A stretch of 64,000 nucleotides of DNA from the NCBI GenBank assembly GCA_963776935.1, contig CAVZOP010000001.1, positions 62,001 through 126,000 of the forward strand, written 5' to 3'. Source of the stretch: JALOLG01 sp963776935. GTDB taxonomy: Bacteria; Actinomycetota; Acidimicrobiia; Acidimicrobiales; Ilumatobacteraceae. The notes under the pieces were generated by a model, which saw only the letters and a program-made list of their open reading frames with translations, did no database searches and had not been told where the DNA came from. Of this stretch, positions 39,196 through 48,508 are shown in pieces. Position numbers and translations under genes: made by a program. Numbering within the stretch: the stretch's first letter is position 1; every line of letters begins with the position of its first letter.

Positions 39196-39300
39196 ACCAG
39201 ATGCCGAATCTGGGCCATACCGAATCTGGGCCAGACCGAATCTGGGCCAGACCGAAACTTGCCAGACCGAAACTTGCCAGACCGAAACTTCCAGACCGAA
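39196..39300. repeat. Decaying 16/15/14-base tandem repeat upstream of the TetR-like gene
   Basis: Six units share the core CGAA..C.TG..CCAGAC: three 16-base CGAATCTGGGCCAGAC-type units, two 15-base CGAAACTTGCCAGAC units and a 14-base unit, ending one base before the proposed start. Changing length shows frame is not preserved, so it is probably not coding. Confidence 0.85.
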
Positions 39301-39301
39301 C

Positions 39302-40066
39302 TTGGAGGACACCGTCGCCACCATCCCGCTCCCCGCCCCGTCGTCGAACCCGATTCGAGGGCGGTCGCCGTTGCCGCGGCACGAAGCTCGCCTGCGCTAC
39401 ATCGGAATCGGCGAGCTCGTCGCCCTCGAGCAGATCAGGTCCGACTCCGAGCAGCTCGACTCGGGCTCGGTCGCGATCGGCCCGTTCGCCCGCCTCGACG
39501 CCAACGCCGTCGCCGCCCGTGACGGCAAGACCCGAGGTGTCATCACCAACCTGTTCGGCAGTCAGGCCGCCTTCCAGGCCGAGACGATGGCGCTCGCCCT
39601 GAGCGCGACGGACCTCATCGAGCAGATCGAGTTCCCGCAGCCGCAGGACCACGCCACCGCCGATGAATGGGTCGACGCCTTCTTCGCCAGCGAGGCCGGG
39701 CGGGGGCCAGCGCATGGCACTGAACCGGCGGCCGGCTACTCGGGGCTGTGGGTGCTCTGGCTGAGCGCCGTGCCCTACGGACTCTGGAGCGAGTCGATCG
39801 CCGGTCCGAGCGTCGACGAGAACCGGACCTGGATCGCCCGTCTGGAGGACACGTTCCAAGAGGCCATCGACCACTTCGGTCTCACGATGCGACCAGGCGC
39901 GACCGTCGCCGATCTGGCCGTCGCCGTCGCCGGCATCGTCGAAGGACTGTGGCTCAACCAGTGCCTCACCACCCGCCATCCGACCGATCCGTCCGAACCG
40001 ATCGTCACGGCAATGGTCCGCTCCGGCCGCCTGCTGTGGCACGGTGCGACGCAGCCCAGCGCCTGA
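39302..40066 (+). CDS. TetR-like transcriptional regulator
   Basis: A 254-residue protein. The recognisable helix-turn-helix is VAARDGKTRGVITNLFGSQAAF around residues 70-92, followed by a long all-helical ligand domain. TetR HTHs usually sit nearer the N-terminus, so the true start may be downstream of TTG 39302. The tandem repeat ends one base before TTG 39302. Divergent from the membrane-protein gene, with two operators between them. Confidence 0.65.
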   Translation: MEDTVATIPLPAPSSNPIRGRSPLPRHEARLRYIGIGELVALEQIRSDSEQLDSGSVAIGPFARLDANAVAARDGKTRGVITNLFGSQAAFQAETMALALSATDLIEQIEFPQPQDHATADEWVDAFFASEAGRGPAHGTEPAAGYSGLWVLWLSAVPYGLWSESIAGPSVDENRTWIARLEDTFQEAIDHFGLTMRPGATVADLAVAVAGIVEGLWLNQCLTTRHPTDPSEPIVTAMVRSGRLLWHGATQPSA

Positions 40067-40127
40067 CCCTGTCGCAGTCCAGTCGGTCGCCGCCAGCCGC
40101 TCGCGTCGGGCTGCGCTGATGGACCGA

Positions 40128-40418
40128 TCAGTCGTCGTCGAGCTGAGCGAGGAGGTCGGCGCTGAGGGCGAGGGCGACGGCGATCGCCGCCGCCCGCTCG
40201 ATGACGGCGTTGAAGTAGTGGCCGGGGGCGACGCTGCCGCCGATCGTCGGTGGATCGCCGAGCGATCGGAGCAGCGCACCGACCTCATAGGGAACGGCGA
40301 TCGGTTCGACGTCGGGCAGCGGGTCGGGGGTGCGCCAGACCGCGATCGGCTTGGGCCGCTTCGGCTGTTGCTGGCGACGCTGGTTGGGACGCTTGCGTTG
40401 TTGTTGCGGTCGGTTCAC
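40128..40418 (-). CDS. Small basic/helical protein coupled to the SNF2 helicase
   Basis: A 96-residue protein. The N-terminus is Gln/Arg/Lys-rich (NRPQQQRKRPNQRRQQQP), followed by a helix-rich end (HYFNAVIERAAAIAVALALSADLL). GTG 40418 overlaps the helicase stop (GTGA), so translation is coupled and the two products likely act together. No family recognised. Confidence 0.55.
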   Translation of the reverse strand: MNRPQQQRKRPNQRRQQQPKRPKPIAVWRTPDPLPDVEPIAVPYEVGALLRSLGDPPTIGGSVAPGHYFNAVIERAAAIAVALALSADLLAQLDDD

Positions 40419-43400
40419 AGGTCGTCCTCGGCGAGCAGCTCTTCGGGCCGCAGCCCGAGCGCCAGGCGCAGTTGGTCGGTGTTGAGATCGGCGATCGAGC
40501 TCGAGCGTGGCAGCACGAGCTGGGCGATGTGGCGCTTGCCGGCCACGACCTCCTCGACCCGTTCGTCGACGGTGCCGGGGCACACGAGGCGGTGGGAGAT
40601 CACGGTGCGGTCCTGCCCGATCCGCCACGCCCGGTCGCGGGCCTGGTCCTCGACGGCAGGGTTCCACCAGCGGTCGTAGAGCACGACGTGGTTCGCGGCG
40701 GTCAGGTTCAGTCCGGTGCCGCCCGCCTTCAGCGACAGCACGAGCGCACCGGGGCCGTCGGCCGTTCTGGAACTCGCTGACGAGGCGGTCGCGAGCGCCT
40801 CTGGCGAGGCTGCCGTCGTAGCAGGCGATCGGGACGCCGGTGACCTCGGTGAGGTGCTCGGCGAGGCGGCGGCCCCACGTCGCGAAGTGGGTGAACACGA
40901 GGACCCGCTCGCCGGCGGCGAACACCGACTCGACGATCTCCTCGAGTCGGGACAGCTTTCCTGACCGGCCGGCGAGGGGCTTGTCGTCGTCGCGGTACGC
41001 GGCCGGGTGGTTGCAGATCTGCTTGAGGGCGGTGATCGCGGCGAGGATCGCACCCTTCTTGCGCTCGCCACCGGCCTCGGCGTTGGCGATGCCCGTCACG
41101 AGGTCGTCGAGCACCGCCTGGTAGAGCCCGATCTGCTCGGTCGTCATCGTGCAGTGGTCGAGCTCGTCGATCTTGTCGGGCAGCTCGGCGGCGACCTCCG
41201 GCTCGCTCTTCGTCCGGCGGAACAGCAGGATCCCGTTCAGCGCTCGGAGGGCGGCTTCGCCGTCGCCCGACATCTGGGCGATGAACGTCGGCCGCGTCCC
41301 GACGAGACCCGGGTTGGTGAAGTCGAGGATCGCCCACAGATCGCCGAGGCCGTTCTCGATCGGCGTGCCGGTGAGCGCGATGCGGGTGCGGGCGGGGATC
41401 CGTCGCAACTGCTGGGCGGTCTCGCTGGCCGGGTTCTTGATCGCCTGCGCCTCGTCGAGCACGATCCTGCCCCACGTGACCTCGGCGAGCGCGTCGATGT
41501 CGCGAACGGCCGTTGCGTACGTGGTGATGACGACGTCGGCGCGGGCGATCTCGGCCGCGAGCTCGGCCGCCGACGACCGCGAGGCGCCGTGGTGGACGAC
41601 GACCCGAAGTCCGGGAACGAATCGCGCCGCCTCGGCCGCCCAGTTGCCGACGACGGCGGCGGGCGCGATGACGAGCGCCGTGTGCTCCCCCGCCGTCCGC
41701 GCCAGCTGGGCGAGCACGGTCGGCGTCTTGCCGAGCCCCATGTCGAGCGCCAGGCAGCCGCCGAGCTCGGCGGCCTCGAGGAAGCCGATCCACGCCAGCG
41801 CCTCGGCCTGGTACGTGCGCAGCTCGCCGGCGAAGCCCTCCGGCTTGGTGACCGGCGCCACGGACGCCGCGCCGGCACGGCGCAAGATGTCGTTGGCCCA
41901 GCTGTTGCCCTGGACGACGACGCCGCCACGCAGGCCGGACCCGTCGAGTCCGATGCTGTGGCGCAGGATCTCGGCGCCGGTGAGCTTCGTGATCGACTCG
42001 CGCTCGGCGAGCGCGGCCGCCGCCTGCTCGAGGTCGACCCGATCGACCTCGACCCAGCGGCCGCGCGACTGCACGAGCGGGCGCGCCTGGCGTGCCAGCC
42101 GGGCCACATCCGCGGCGGTGAGCTCGACGTCGTCGAACAGCACCGACCAGGCCACGTTGCTGAGCTGGTGCGCGCCGACGACCGAGCCCGCCGGGGGTCT
42201 CGGCGAAGAGCCGCAGCGACGGCGTCGGCTTGCGCCGCGACAGCTTCGGAACCCGCACCTCGAACCCGACCGCGGCGAGCGTGGGCCCGACCACGGTCAT
42301 GAACTCCCACGCCTCGTCCTGGCTCAGCGCCACCTGACCGCGGCGCCGCACGCCCGCCCGGTTGAGCGCGGGGAACAGCCGGTCGAGGCGGGCCCACTCG
42401 CCCGCGATCGGGCGGCCGCCACGTTCGTTCCGCAGCGCCGTGTCGACCGGGACCAGCTCGCCCTTCGGGGTCGGTGCGGTCACGGTGACGAGCCACACCC
42501 CACCCGGTCCGGGCGGATCGAGCTGCACGACGAGCCGGGGCCGCGTCGACGACGTGACCGTACGCGTCCACTGGTCGAGCGTCCTCGACACGGTGGCCGC
42601 GAGCGCCGACGGGGCACGGAACGGCACGCCGTCCATCCGGGCGATGACCGCGTCGCCGAGATCGGTCGCCGAGTTGGCGGTCGGCGGCTGGGCCGGCAGC
42701 TCCATCCGCTCGACGCTCTCGGTGACGATCGCCTCGACCACAGCGGTGATCACGGCGGTCGTGGTCGTGCGGCCGTCGCCGCCGTCGATCGCCGCCACCG
42801 TGCCCGGCATCGCCGTGGCCAGCGCGACGATCGCCGGACTGTCGACGAGTGCCGGGCTGCCATCGCACCGCCACGTCGACGAGTCGGCCCTGCGGGCCGT
42901 TGCGGCACGCGCAAGCTCGGCACGATCGACCCACCGGCCGCGAGTCGCACGCCTTCGAGGGCGACGTGCCCGAGCCACAGCACGCTGGCACCGACGCCCT
43001 CCCGCCCGTGGCCGCCGCCGACGGCGACGAGCCAGCCGAGCGCATCCTTCATCGGGATCGCCAGCGCGTCGGCGCGGAAACCGCCCGGCAGGACGACGCT
43101 CGGATGCATCTGCCAACCCAGTCGGCGGTCCGCCGATCGCCTCCAGGCGTGCCGACAGCTCCGCATTCGATTCCGGCGTCGTGCCCCGACCCGCGGCCCA
43201 CACGACGACTTGCCCGTCGGCCCACGAGGCCTGGAGTTGCACCTCCGCGGGCTCGAGATCCTCGTCCGCCTCTTCCTCGTCGTCCTCGTCGTCGTCCTCG
43301 TCGTCTTCGTCGAGCATCTCCGGGCGCAGGCGGGCGGCGGTCGCACGGAGGCTCTTCAGGGTGTCGGTGAGGTCGGCGACGACCTGGTCGCGCTCGTCGC

Positions 43401-43569
43401 CCGGCAGCGTGCGCACCGAGTCGAGGTCGTCCTCGGCGTCGACGATCAGGCGGTCGAGGACGACGAGCGACGCCCGCTCGTCGGCGTGGAAGAGCGCCAG
43501 ATCGTCGTCGGAGCTGCGGCCGTCGGCGATCGACCAGATCGCTGCTTCGAGTTGTGGTGTGTAGAGCAT
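40415..43569 (-). CDS. SNF2/RapA-like DNA helicase, four frameshifts
   Basis: About 1050 residues after joining frames near 43130, 42930, 42200 and 40760. The N-terminal ~550 residues are poorly conserved, with an acidic Asp/Glu run near residue 90. The helicase core is clear: Walker A DMGLGKTPT, DEAQ box LDEAQAIKN, LTGTPIEN, FTHFATWGRRL, and WWNPAVEDQARDRAWRIGQ (motif VI). These are Swi2/Snf2 family ATPases that translocate on DNA and remodel protein-DNA complexes. It has no visible SWIM or Zn finger. Followed by the coupled 96-residue protein. The stretch 43570-43880 lies between this start and the next gene. Confidence 0.85.
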
Positions 43570-43880
43570 CCGTGTCCGTCCTGGATCATCGTCGCCTCGT
43601 TCTGTACGCCAACCGTCGTGACGGCCGCGGCACTCACCGTGCGGCGCGGCGAGCCGGAGTCGGCGCCGACCTGGGCGACCACGAGACGTGGCCCAGGTCC
43701 CATCGCCCTGCGAGAAGGAACCGTCTCACGTGGGCGGCTGCCACATGCTTACGTGAGCCAGGGCGTCTTCGTTCCGCTGTTTCTCGTCGGTTCTCGCCCA
43801 GGCTACAGCGTCCAACCCCCAACCTGTCTGCTTCAGATTGCCCACCGACTCGGCTGAAGCAGACAGAACGAGGGATTCGG
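43570..43880. other. 311-base stretch without a gene
   Basis: Between the helicase start and the dienelactone hydrolase-like stop. It contains the family-B dyad at 43817-43876 and an upstream stretch with CACGTGGGCG... near 43725 and TACGTGAG near 43751 but no ORF or promoter I can support. The helicase promoter must lie here. Confidence 0.6.
43817..43876. repeat. Long-dyad family B, copy 1
   Basis: Stem CTGTCTGCTTCAG / CTGAAGCAGACAG, perfect over 13 bases, with C-rich and G-rich flanks and a 17-base loop. It lies 4 bases past the stop of the dienelactone hydrolase-like gene (43881). Copy 2 is at 52343. Confidence 0.88.
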
Positions 43881-44624
43881 TTAGGGCTGGCCGAATTTTT
43901 CGGTGAAGAGGTCGAGCATTGCTCGCCAGGAGCGGGCGTCGGCGTTCGGTTCGTAGGCGAGGATGGGGTTGGAGCCGTCGGCCGCCGGGTTGGTGAAGCT
44001 GTGCACCGCGCCGCCGTACAGGTTCAGTCGCCAGTCGACCCCACCGGCGCGCATCTCCTCCTCGAAGGCGAGGCGTTGTTCCGGCGGAATCAGTGGATCC
44101 TCGGCGCCGATGCACACCAGCACGCTGCCGGTGATGTTGGCGGCATCGTCCGGGCGGCTCGTCGAGAGGCCGGCGTGGAACCCGACCACCGCTTTGAGGT
44201 CGACGCCGTCGCGAGCGAGCTCGAGCGACATCGTGCCGCCGAAGCAGTAGCCGATGGCAGCGACCCTGGCGGTGTCGGCGTACTCGCTCGCCAGCAGGAC
44301 GTCGAGCCCGGCGCGACCGATCGTGCGCGTCAGCAGCGGATCGTCGATCAACGCGCTGCAACGCGGCGCGATCTGATCGGGCGGCAGCGGCTTGCCATCG
44401 CCGTAGTAGTCGAGGGCGAACGCGACGTACCCGTGCTCGGCCAGTTTGCGAGCGCTGTTCTTGGCGTGATCGGTCAGGCCATTGCCCTCGTGCGACACCA
44501 GCACCGCCGGGCGCTTGCGGTCATGGCTGTCGTCGACGGCGATCTGGCCCACGAGCCGCAATCCGTTGCACGAGTACTCGATGTCGGCGATGTGCACGGC
44601 ACTCCAATCATCGTGGTTTGGCAT
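43881..44624 (-). CDS. Dienelactone hydrolase family protein
   Basis: A 247-residue alpha/beta hydrolase. Dienelactone hydrolases use a Cys-Asp-His triad: the nucleophile cysteine is in IGYCFGGTM, the conserved Glu in SHEGNGLTDH, and the His in GGAVHSFT. EDPLIPPEQRLAFEEE carries the Asp. Substrate unknown (lactones or esters of ring-cleavage products are typical). ATG 44624 lies in the second unit of a 17-base tandem repeat. Confidence 0.88.
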   Translation of the reverse strand: MPNHDDWSAVHIADIEYSCNGLRLVGQIAVDDSHDRKRPAVLVSHEGNGLTDHAKNSARKLAEHGYVAFALDYYGDGKPLPPDQIAPRCSALIDDPLLTRTIGRAGLDVLLASEYADTARVAAIGYCFGGTMSLELARDGVDLKAVVGFHAGLSTSRPDDAANITGSVLVCIGAEDPLIPPEQRLAFEEEMRAGGVDWRLNLYGGAVHSFTNPAADGSNPILAYEPNADARSWRAMLDLFTEKFGQP

Positions 44625-44655
44625 TCATCGTCGGTTGGCATCCACCGTGGTTTGG
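44605..44655. repeat. Three-unit 17-base tandem repeat at a gene start
   Basis: Units CAATCATCGTGGTTTGG, CATTCATCGTCGGTTGG and CATCCACCGTGGTTTGG; the minus-strand start codon of the dienelactone hydrolase-like gene lies at 44622-44624 inside unit 2. Confidence 0.8.
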
Positions 44656-44696
44656 CGTTTCCCGCGTAACCCGCGACCATCCTTGTGCGCGTCCGT

Positions 44697-45938
44697 TCAC
44701 GCGGGCGGGTCGGCGCGATCGGCGACACCGTCGCGTCGTTCGACGAGGAACCTGCGTTCGGCCTCGTTGGCGGTGAGGGCGACGGCGCGGTCGTACTCGA
44801 CGGCCGCTTCGTCGGCGCGCCCGAGGCGGGCGAGCAGCTCGCCGCGGGTGATGTGGAACGGCGCATAGCTGTCGAGGTCGAGTCCCTCGATCGCGTCGAG
44901 GGCCGACGCGGGGCCCTCGAGCTCGGCGAGCGCGACTGCTCGGTTCAAGGCGACGACCGGCGTCGGCGTGAACGCGAACAGCAGGTCGTAGAGCTGGAGG
45001 ATCTGACCCCAGTCGGTGTCGGCGGCCGTCGCCGCGTCGCTGTGAACGGCGTTGATGGCGGCCTGGATCTGGAATGGTCCCGGCATGTCGCGGCGTAAGC
45101 ACGCCCGCACCAGGGCCTGACCCTCCTCGATCAGTCCGCGGTCCCACTCGCTGCGGTCCTGGTCGGGGAGCAGGACGATGGATCCATCGGACGCGACGCG
45201 GGCGGTCCGGCGCGACTCGGTGAGCAGCAGCAGGGCGAGCAGCCCGAACACCTCTGGCTCGTCGGGCATCAGCTCGGTCAGCAGCCGGGCCAGGCGGATC
45301 GCCTCCGCACACAAATCGTCGCGGACGAGGTCGTCGCCCGTGGTCGCCGTGTAGCCCTCGTTGAAGACGAGGTAGATCACGGTGAGCACGGCGCGGAGGC
45401 GGTCGGGCAGCTCGGCGTCACCGGGGATGCGGTAGGGGATGTTGGCGTCGCGGATCTTGCGCTTGGCGCGGACGAGTCGCTGCGCCATGGTCACCTCGGG
45501 AACGAGGAACGCCCGGGCGATCTCGTCGGTCTCCAACCCGCCGAGCAACCGCAGTGTCAACGCGATCTGGACGTTCGTGGCGAGCGCCGGGTGGCAGCAC
45601 GTGAAGATCAGCCGGAGGCGGTCGTCCTTCACGGGGCCGACCGGTTCGGGCGGTTCGTCGCGCTCGTGGACGAGCGCGGCTTGTGCGTATCTGTCGTTGC
45701 GGGAGGATTCACGGCGAAGCCTGTCGATGGCGCGATTGCGGGCGGTCGTGGTGATCCAGGCGCCCGGGTTCGGCGGCAACCCGGACTCGGGCCACCGCTG
45801 CGTCGCCACGACGAACGCTTCCTGGACCGCCTCCTCGGCGATGTCGATGTCGCCGAAGAGGCGGACCAGTGTCGCGACGGCGCGACCGGACTCGTGCCGG
45901 AAGACGCGTGCGAGGTCCGAATCGTCGACTGCGGCCAC
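44697..45938 (-). CDS. ECF42-type RNA polymerase sigma factor with C-terminal TPR-like region
   Basis: A 413-residue sigma factor. Region 2: ESGRAVATLVRLFGDIDIAEEAVQEAF and WITTTARNRAIDRLRRE. Region 4: LRLLGGLETDEIARAFLVPEVTMAQRLVRAKRKI. A long extension follows (TPR-like, GELLARLGRADEAAVEYDRAV), typical of ECF42. This group is known to lie next to DGPF proteins, as here. No anti-sigma factor is seen, also typical. The DGPF gene is immediately upstream on the same strand with only 6 bases between, so the two form an operon. Confidence 0.9.
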   Translation of the reverse strand: MAAVDDSDLARVFRHESGRAVATLVRLFGDIDIAEEAVQEAFVVATQRWPESGLPPNPGAWITTTARNRAIDRLRRESSRNDRYAQAALVHERDEPPEPVGPVKDDRLRLIFTCCHPALATNVQIALTLRLLGGLETDEIARAFLVPEVTMAQRLVRAKRKIRDANIPYRIPGDAELPDRLRAVLTVIYLVFNEGYTATTGDDLVRDDLCAEAIRLARLLTELMPDEPEVFGLLALLLLTESRRTARVASDGSIVLLPDQDRSEWDRGLIEEGQALVRACLRRDMPGPFQIQAAINAVHSDAATAADTDWGQILQLYDLLFAFTPTPVVALNRAVALAELEGPASALDAIEGLDLDSYAPFHITRGELLARLGRADEAAVEYDRAVALTANEAERRFLVERRDGVADRADPPA

Positions 45939-45944
45939 GGAGTC

Positions 45945-46301
45945 CTACGCGTCGGGCTCGTCCTGGAACGGGCGGACCTCGACCGCTGCCATGCATGCCG
46001 CCGAACCCCTCGCCGCCCAAGCGAGCGCAGCGTCGAGGTCGGCCGCCTCGATGATCCAGAACCCGCCGAGCTGCTCCTTGGTCTCGGCGAACGGGCCGTC
46101 GGTGGTGAGCACGTCACCGTCCTGGGCGCGCACGACGGTCGCGCTGGTCGCCGGGTGGAGGCCACCCGCGAACACCCACGCACCAGCGGTCTTGACCTCC
46201 TCGTTGAACGTGTCGACCTGGGCGAACACCTTCTGCATCTCGTCCTCGGACATCTCCGCTTCGTCACCGGTCATGTAGACGGACAACAGGTACTGCGTCA
46301 T
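45945..46301 (-). CDS. DGPF/YCII-domain protein
   Basis: A 118-residue YCII-related protein with the defining motif TTDGPFAETKEQLGGFWIIE near residues 66-85. These proteins lie next to ECF42 sigma factors and are presumed targets or partners; their function is unknown. ATG 46301 has GGAG 7 bases upstream. The C-terminus contains ARGSAACMAAVEVRP. Confidence 0.9.
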   Translation of the reverse strand: MTQYLLSVYMTGDEAEMSEDEMQKVFAQVDTFNEEVKTAGAWVFAGGLHPATSATVVRAQDGDVLTTDGPFAETKEQLGGFWIIEAADLDAALAWAARGSAACMAAVEVRPFQDEPDA

Positions 46302-46321
46302 TGGATGACTCCTCTCGGAAG

Positions 46322-46342
46322 GGTCCGGCACCGTACCGGACC
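46322..46342. promoter_or_regulatory. Dyad just upstream of the DGPF start
   Basis: Perfect inverted repeat GGTCCGG-CACCGTA-CCGGACC, 21-41 bases before the DGPF start and just downstream of the predicted ECF42 promoter. Candidate regulator site or leader hairpin. Confidence 0.45.
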
Positions 46343-46351
46343 ACACCCCTA

Positions 46352-46379
46352 CTACGAACGAGGCGCGGCCCGATCGACA
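46352..46379 (-). promoter_or_regulatory. Candidate ECF42-dependent promoter
   Basis: On the minus strand TGTCGA (46379-46374), a 17-base spacer and CGTAG (46356-46352). ECF42 promoters are reported to have TGTCGA at -35 and CG(A/T)C at -10; here the last base of the -10 differs. It faces the DGPF-sigma operon, so it suggests autoregulation. Confidence 0.5.
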
Positions 46380-46456
46380 GGTCGCCGAAATTTCTTTCGT
46401 GGGCCTGCCGGACACCGAAATGGTTGCCGGACCGTGCTGGTGGGTACGGGTACTTC

Positions 46457-46933
46457 GTGGAGATCATCCGACATGACGACGGCTCGCTGACTGTTCCTGT
46501 GACGCGGGACCGCCATGCGGACGACGGTGACCCCGACACCCCAGACGAAAGTGCCGACACCACGCCGGATCCGACGACGATGGTTCTGCGCCCGGGCGAG
46601 GGTGGGTACAACGAAGCGCTCGCCGCGTGGGATCTCCAGCAGAACCCCGACCGCGGCGAGGCCGTGTCGACCGCATCGGGCCGCGAGGAAGCGATGGCCG
46701 TCGTTCACACGGTGGCAGAGGATCCGGACCACGTCGCCGAAGCGGTCGAGTCGCTCGACGATGCCGGCGCCAGCGCCGAGGCATTGCGCCACGTGCTCAT
46801 CGGCGGGACTCCATCGGTCAAGGCGTTCGCCTCCGAGGTCGCCGACGCCGAAGGCGGCGACGAGCTCGCTCCGCACACGGCCACCAAGATCATCGGCGAA
46901 GTGCTCGCCGAGATCGACTCCCACCCGGAGTGA
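46457..46933 (+). CDS. Acidic hypothetical protein
   Basis: A 158-residue protein, divergent from the DGPF gene. An Asp/Thr-rich N-terminus (DDGDPDTPDESADTTPDP) precedes a helical half (AEAVESLDDAGASAEALRHVL, HTATKIIGEVLAEIDS). No family recognised. GTG 46457 is the first in-frame start after the divergent promoter region; earlier codons are less likely to be translated. Confidence 0.5.
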   Translation: MEIIRHDDGSLTVPVTRDRHADDGDPDTPDESADTTPDPTTMVLRPGEGGYNEALAAWDLQQNPDRGEAVSTASGREEAMAVVHTVAEDPDHVAEAVESLDDAGASAEALRHVLIGGTPSVKAFASEVADAEGGDELAPHTATKIIGEVLAEIDSHPE

Positions 46934-46942
46934 GCACCCGCG

Positions 46943-47866
46943 TCAGGGCGACGTCGCGCTGACGAACTCGGCGACGACGCGCGCGAGATCCTCGCCGCAA
47001 TCTTCCTGCAGGAAGTGGCCGGCGCCGGTGATGACCGCGTGCGGTTGATCGGCGCAACCCGGGATCTCGGCGCGCAGCACACGGTCGCCGCCTTTGGTGA
47101 TCGGGTCCTGGTCGCTGAACGCGCACAGGAACGGCTTGGTCCAGCCGCGTAGCACCTCCCACGCGGCACGGTTCGGTCCGGCGGCCGGATCGTCGGGCGA
47201 CGTCGGTACCAGCATCGGGAACTGCCGGGCGCCCTCCTTGTACGTCTCGTCCGGGAACGGTGCGTCGTAGGCGGCGACGACGTCGGGCGCGAGCTCGGTC
47301 ACGCACCCTCGACTCACGATCGTGCCGACAGGGAAGTCGGGCGTCTGCTGCGAGAATCGCTGCCAGGCGAGAAACGCCTCACCCGGGTGACGGTCGCCCG
47401 TCGGTAGGAACGTGTTGGCGGCGACGACGCGCGCGAACCGCTCAGGATGCTCGGCGACGAGCCGCAGGCCGATCAGCCCACCCCAGTCCTGGCCGACGAG
47501 TGTGGCGTCGCGGAGATCGACCGCGCCGAGCCAGCTCGTCATCCAATCCACGTGTCGTTGATAGGTGTAGTCGGTGCGCCGCGCCGGCTTGTCCGACCGA
47601 CCGAACCCGACCAGGTCGGGCGCGACCGCCCGCAGACCGGCGTCGACGAGGATCGGGATCATCTTGCGGTAGAGAAAGCTCCACGACGGCTCTCCGTGCA
47701 TGAGCAGCACGGGCGGGGCGTCGGCTGGACCCTCGTCGACGTAGTGGACGCGCAGCGTGCCGCCGTCACCGTCACCGTCACCATCGGCGATGTCCACGTA
47801 GTGCGGGGCGAACGAGTAACCCGGCAGCGACGCGAAGCGATCGTCGGGTGTGCGGAGCGTGTCCAT
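46943..47866 (-). CDS. Haloalkane dehalogenase-like alpha/beta hydrolase
   Basis: A 307-residue enzyme. The family motif LLMHGEPSWSFLYRKMIP near residue 50 includes the acidic residue next to the oxyanion His-Gly. The nucleophile Asp with its neighbouring Trp is in VGQDWGGLIG near 125. The His is in GAGHFLQED near 285. Such enzymes hydrolyse carbon-halogen bonds; epoxide hydrolases are related, so the exact reaction is not certain. The N-terminal loop has a (Asp-Gly)n run encoded by a 6-base repeat. It converges on the hypothetical at 46457. Confidence 0.85.
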   Translation of the reverse strand: MDTLRTPDDRFASLPGYSFAPHYVDIADGDGDGDGGTLRVHYVDEGPADAPPVLLMHGEPSWSFLYRKMIPILVDAGLRAVAPDLVGFGRSDKPARRTDYTYQRHVDWMTSWLGAVDLRDATLVGQDWGGLIGLRLVAEHPERFARVVAANTFLPTGDRHPGEAFLAWQRFSQQTPDFPVGTIVSRGCVTELAPDVVAAYDAPFPDETYKEGARQFPMLVPTSPDDPAAGPNRAAWEVLRGWTKPFLCAFSDQDPITKGGDRVLRAEIPGCADQPHAVITGAGHFLQEDCGEDLARVVAEFVSATSP

Positions 47867-47908
47867 CGTCGGGAACATACGCCACCGCCGAAGCGCGAGC
47901 ATGAGCCG

Positions 47909-48289
47909 ATGACGCAACCTCACGGGGACGCCGCCCCGACGATCGAGCTGGTCCGGTACACGGGTCCCTGGCCCGACGACGACCCCGACGCCAACTTCAA
48001 AGCCGATGTCGCGCTGTACACGATGCTCGATCCGCTCGCGACGATCGAGGTCCTCAGCAACTCGACCGGCATCCCCGTCGGAGCACTCGTCCGCTACGTG
48101 CTCGCACGATGGGCATCGGCGGGCTCGGAGTCGTTGCTCAGCGCCGGACCGTCGGTCATCGAGAGAATGTCGGCGACGTTCGCCGACGCCGAGCAGTCGG
48201 ACACCACCGAGGCCCGCCTCGCCGCCTACGAGATCGTCCGCCAGATGGTCGCTTGGCTCCGCGTCCCCCTCGACGACCCGGCCGGCTGA
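47909..48289 (+). CDS. DUF6027-like family protein
   Basis: A 126-residue protein with VRYTGPWPDDDPDANFKADVALY and a helical body (IEVLSNSTGIPVGALVRYVLARW). It resembles a family I recall as DUF6027 in Streptomyces relatives. Role unknown; a ribbon-helix-helix-like segment is possible. Divergent from the dehalogenase, 43 bases between starts. Confidence 0.55.
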   Translation: MTQPHGDAAPTIELVRYTGPWPDDDPDANFKADVALYTMLDPLATIEVLSNSTGIPVGALVRYVLARWASAGSESLLSAGPSVIERMSATFADAEQSDTTEARLAAYEIVRQMVAWLRVPLDDPAG

Positions 48290-48508
48290 TCGCCGCCTGG
48301 CGGCGCCAGCCGCTCGTACGACGACCACGGCTGACCGGACATCGCGCGCACCGTCTCGGCGCGGTCAGTGAACACCATTCCGCCGGGCAGCAACATGATC
48401 GGTTCGTCGTCGAGGATCTCCCCGTAGAACATGCCCGTCCGCGCCGTCGGTCCACAGGGCCTGCCGCCCGCGGTTCTCCAGTTCGATCAGCTCGTCTGAG
48501 GCGTCCAT
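48226..48508 (-). pseudogene. Remnant of a DUF4440 (SnoaL-like) gene
   Basis: Joining two frames near 48435 gives MDASDELIELENRG, a gap, then MFYGEILDDEPIMLLPGGM and VFTDRAETVRAM...PWSSYERLA. This is the N-terminal half of a DUF4440 domain. The second half of the family (the strands ending in ...WR...HQ.TP) is absent: the frame runs instead antisense into the end of the DUF6027-like gene. A truncated, broken gene. Confidence 0.6.

Noticed and set aside
39196..39300. CRISPR array
   Set aside because: Units are 14-16 bases with no spacers and change length; it is a simple tandem repeat.
39095..40288. Long reading frame antisense to the TetR-like gene
   Set aside because: It only mirrors the GC-rich codon pattern of the + strand; its sequence is compositional (repeated FGLAS-type stretches from the tandem repeat) and no domain is seen.
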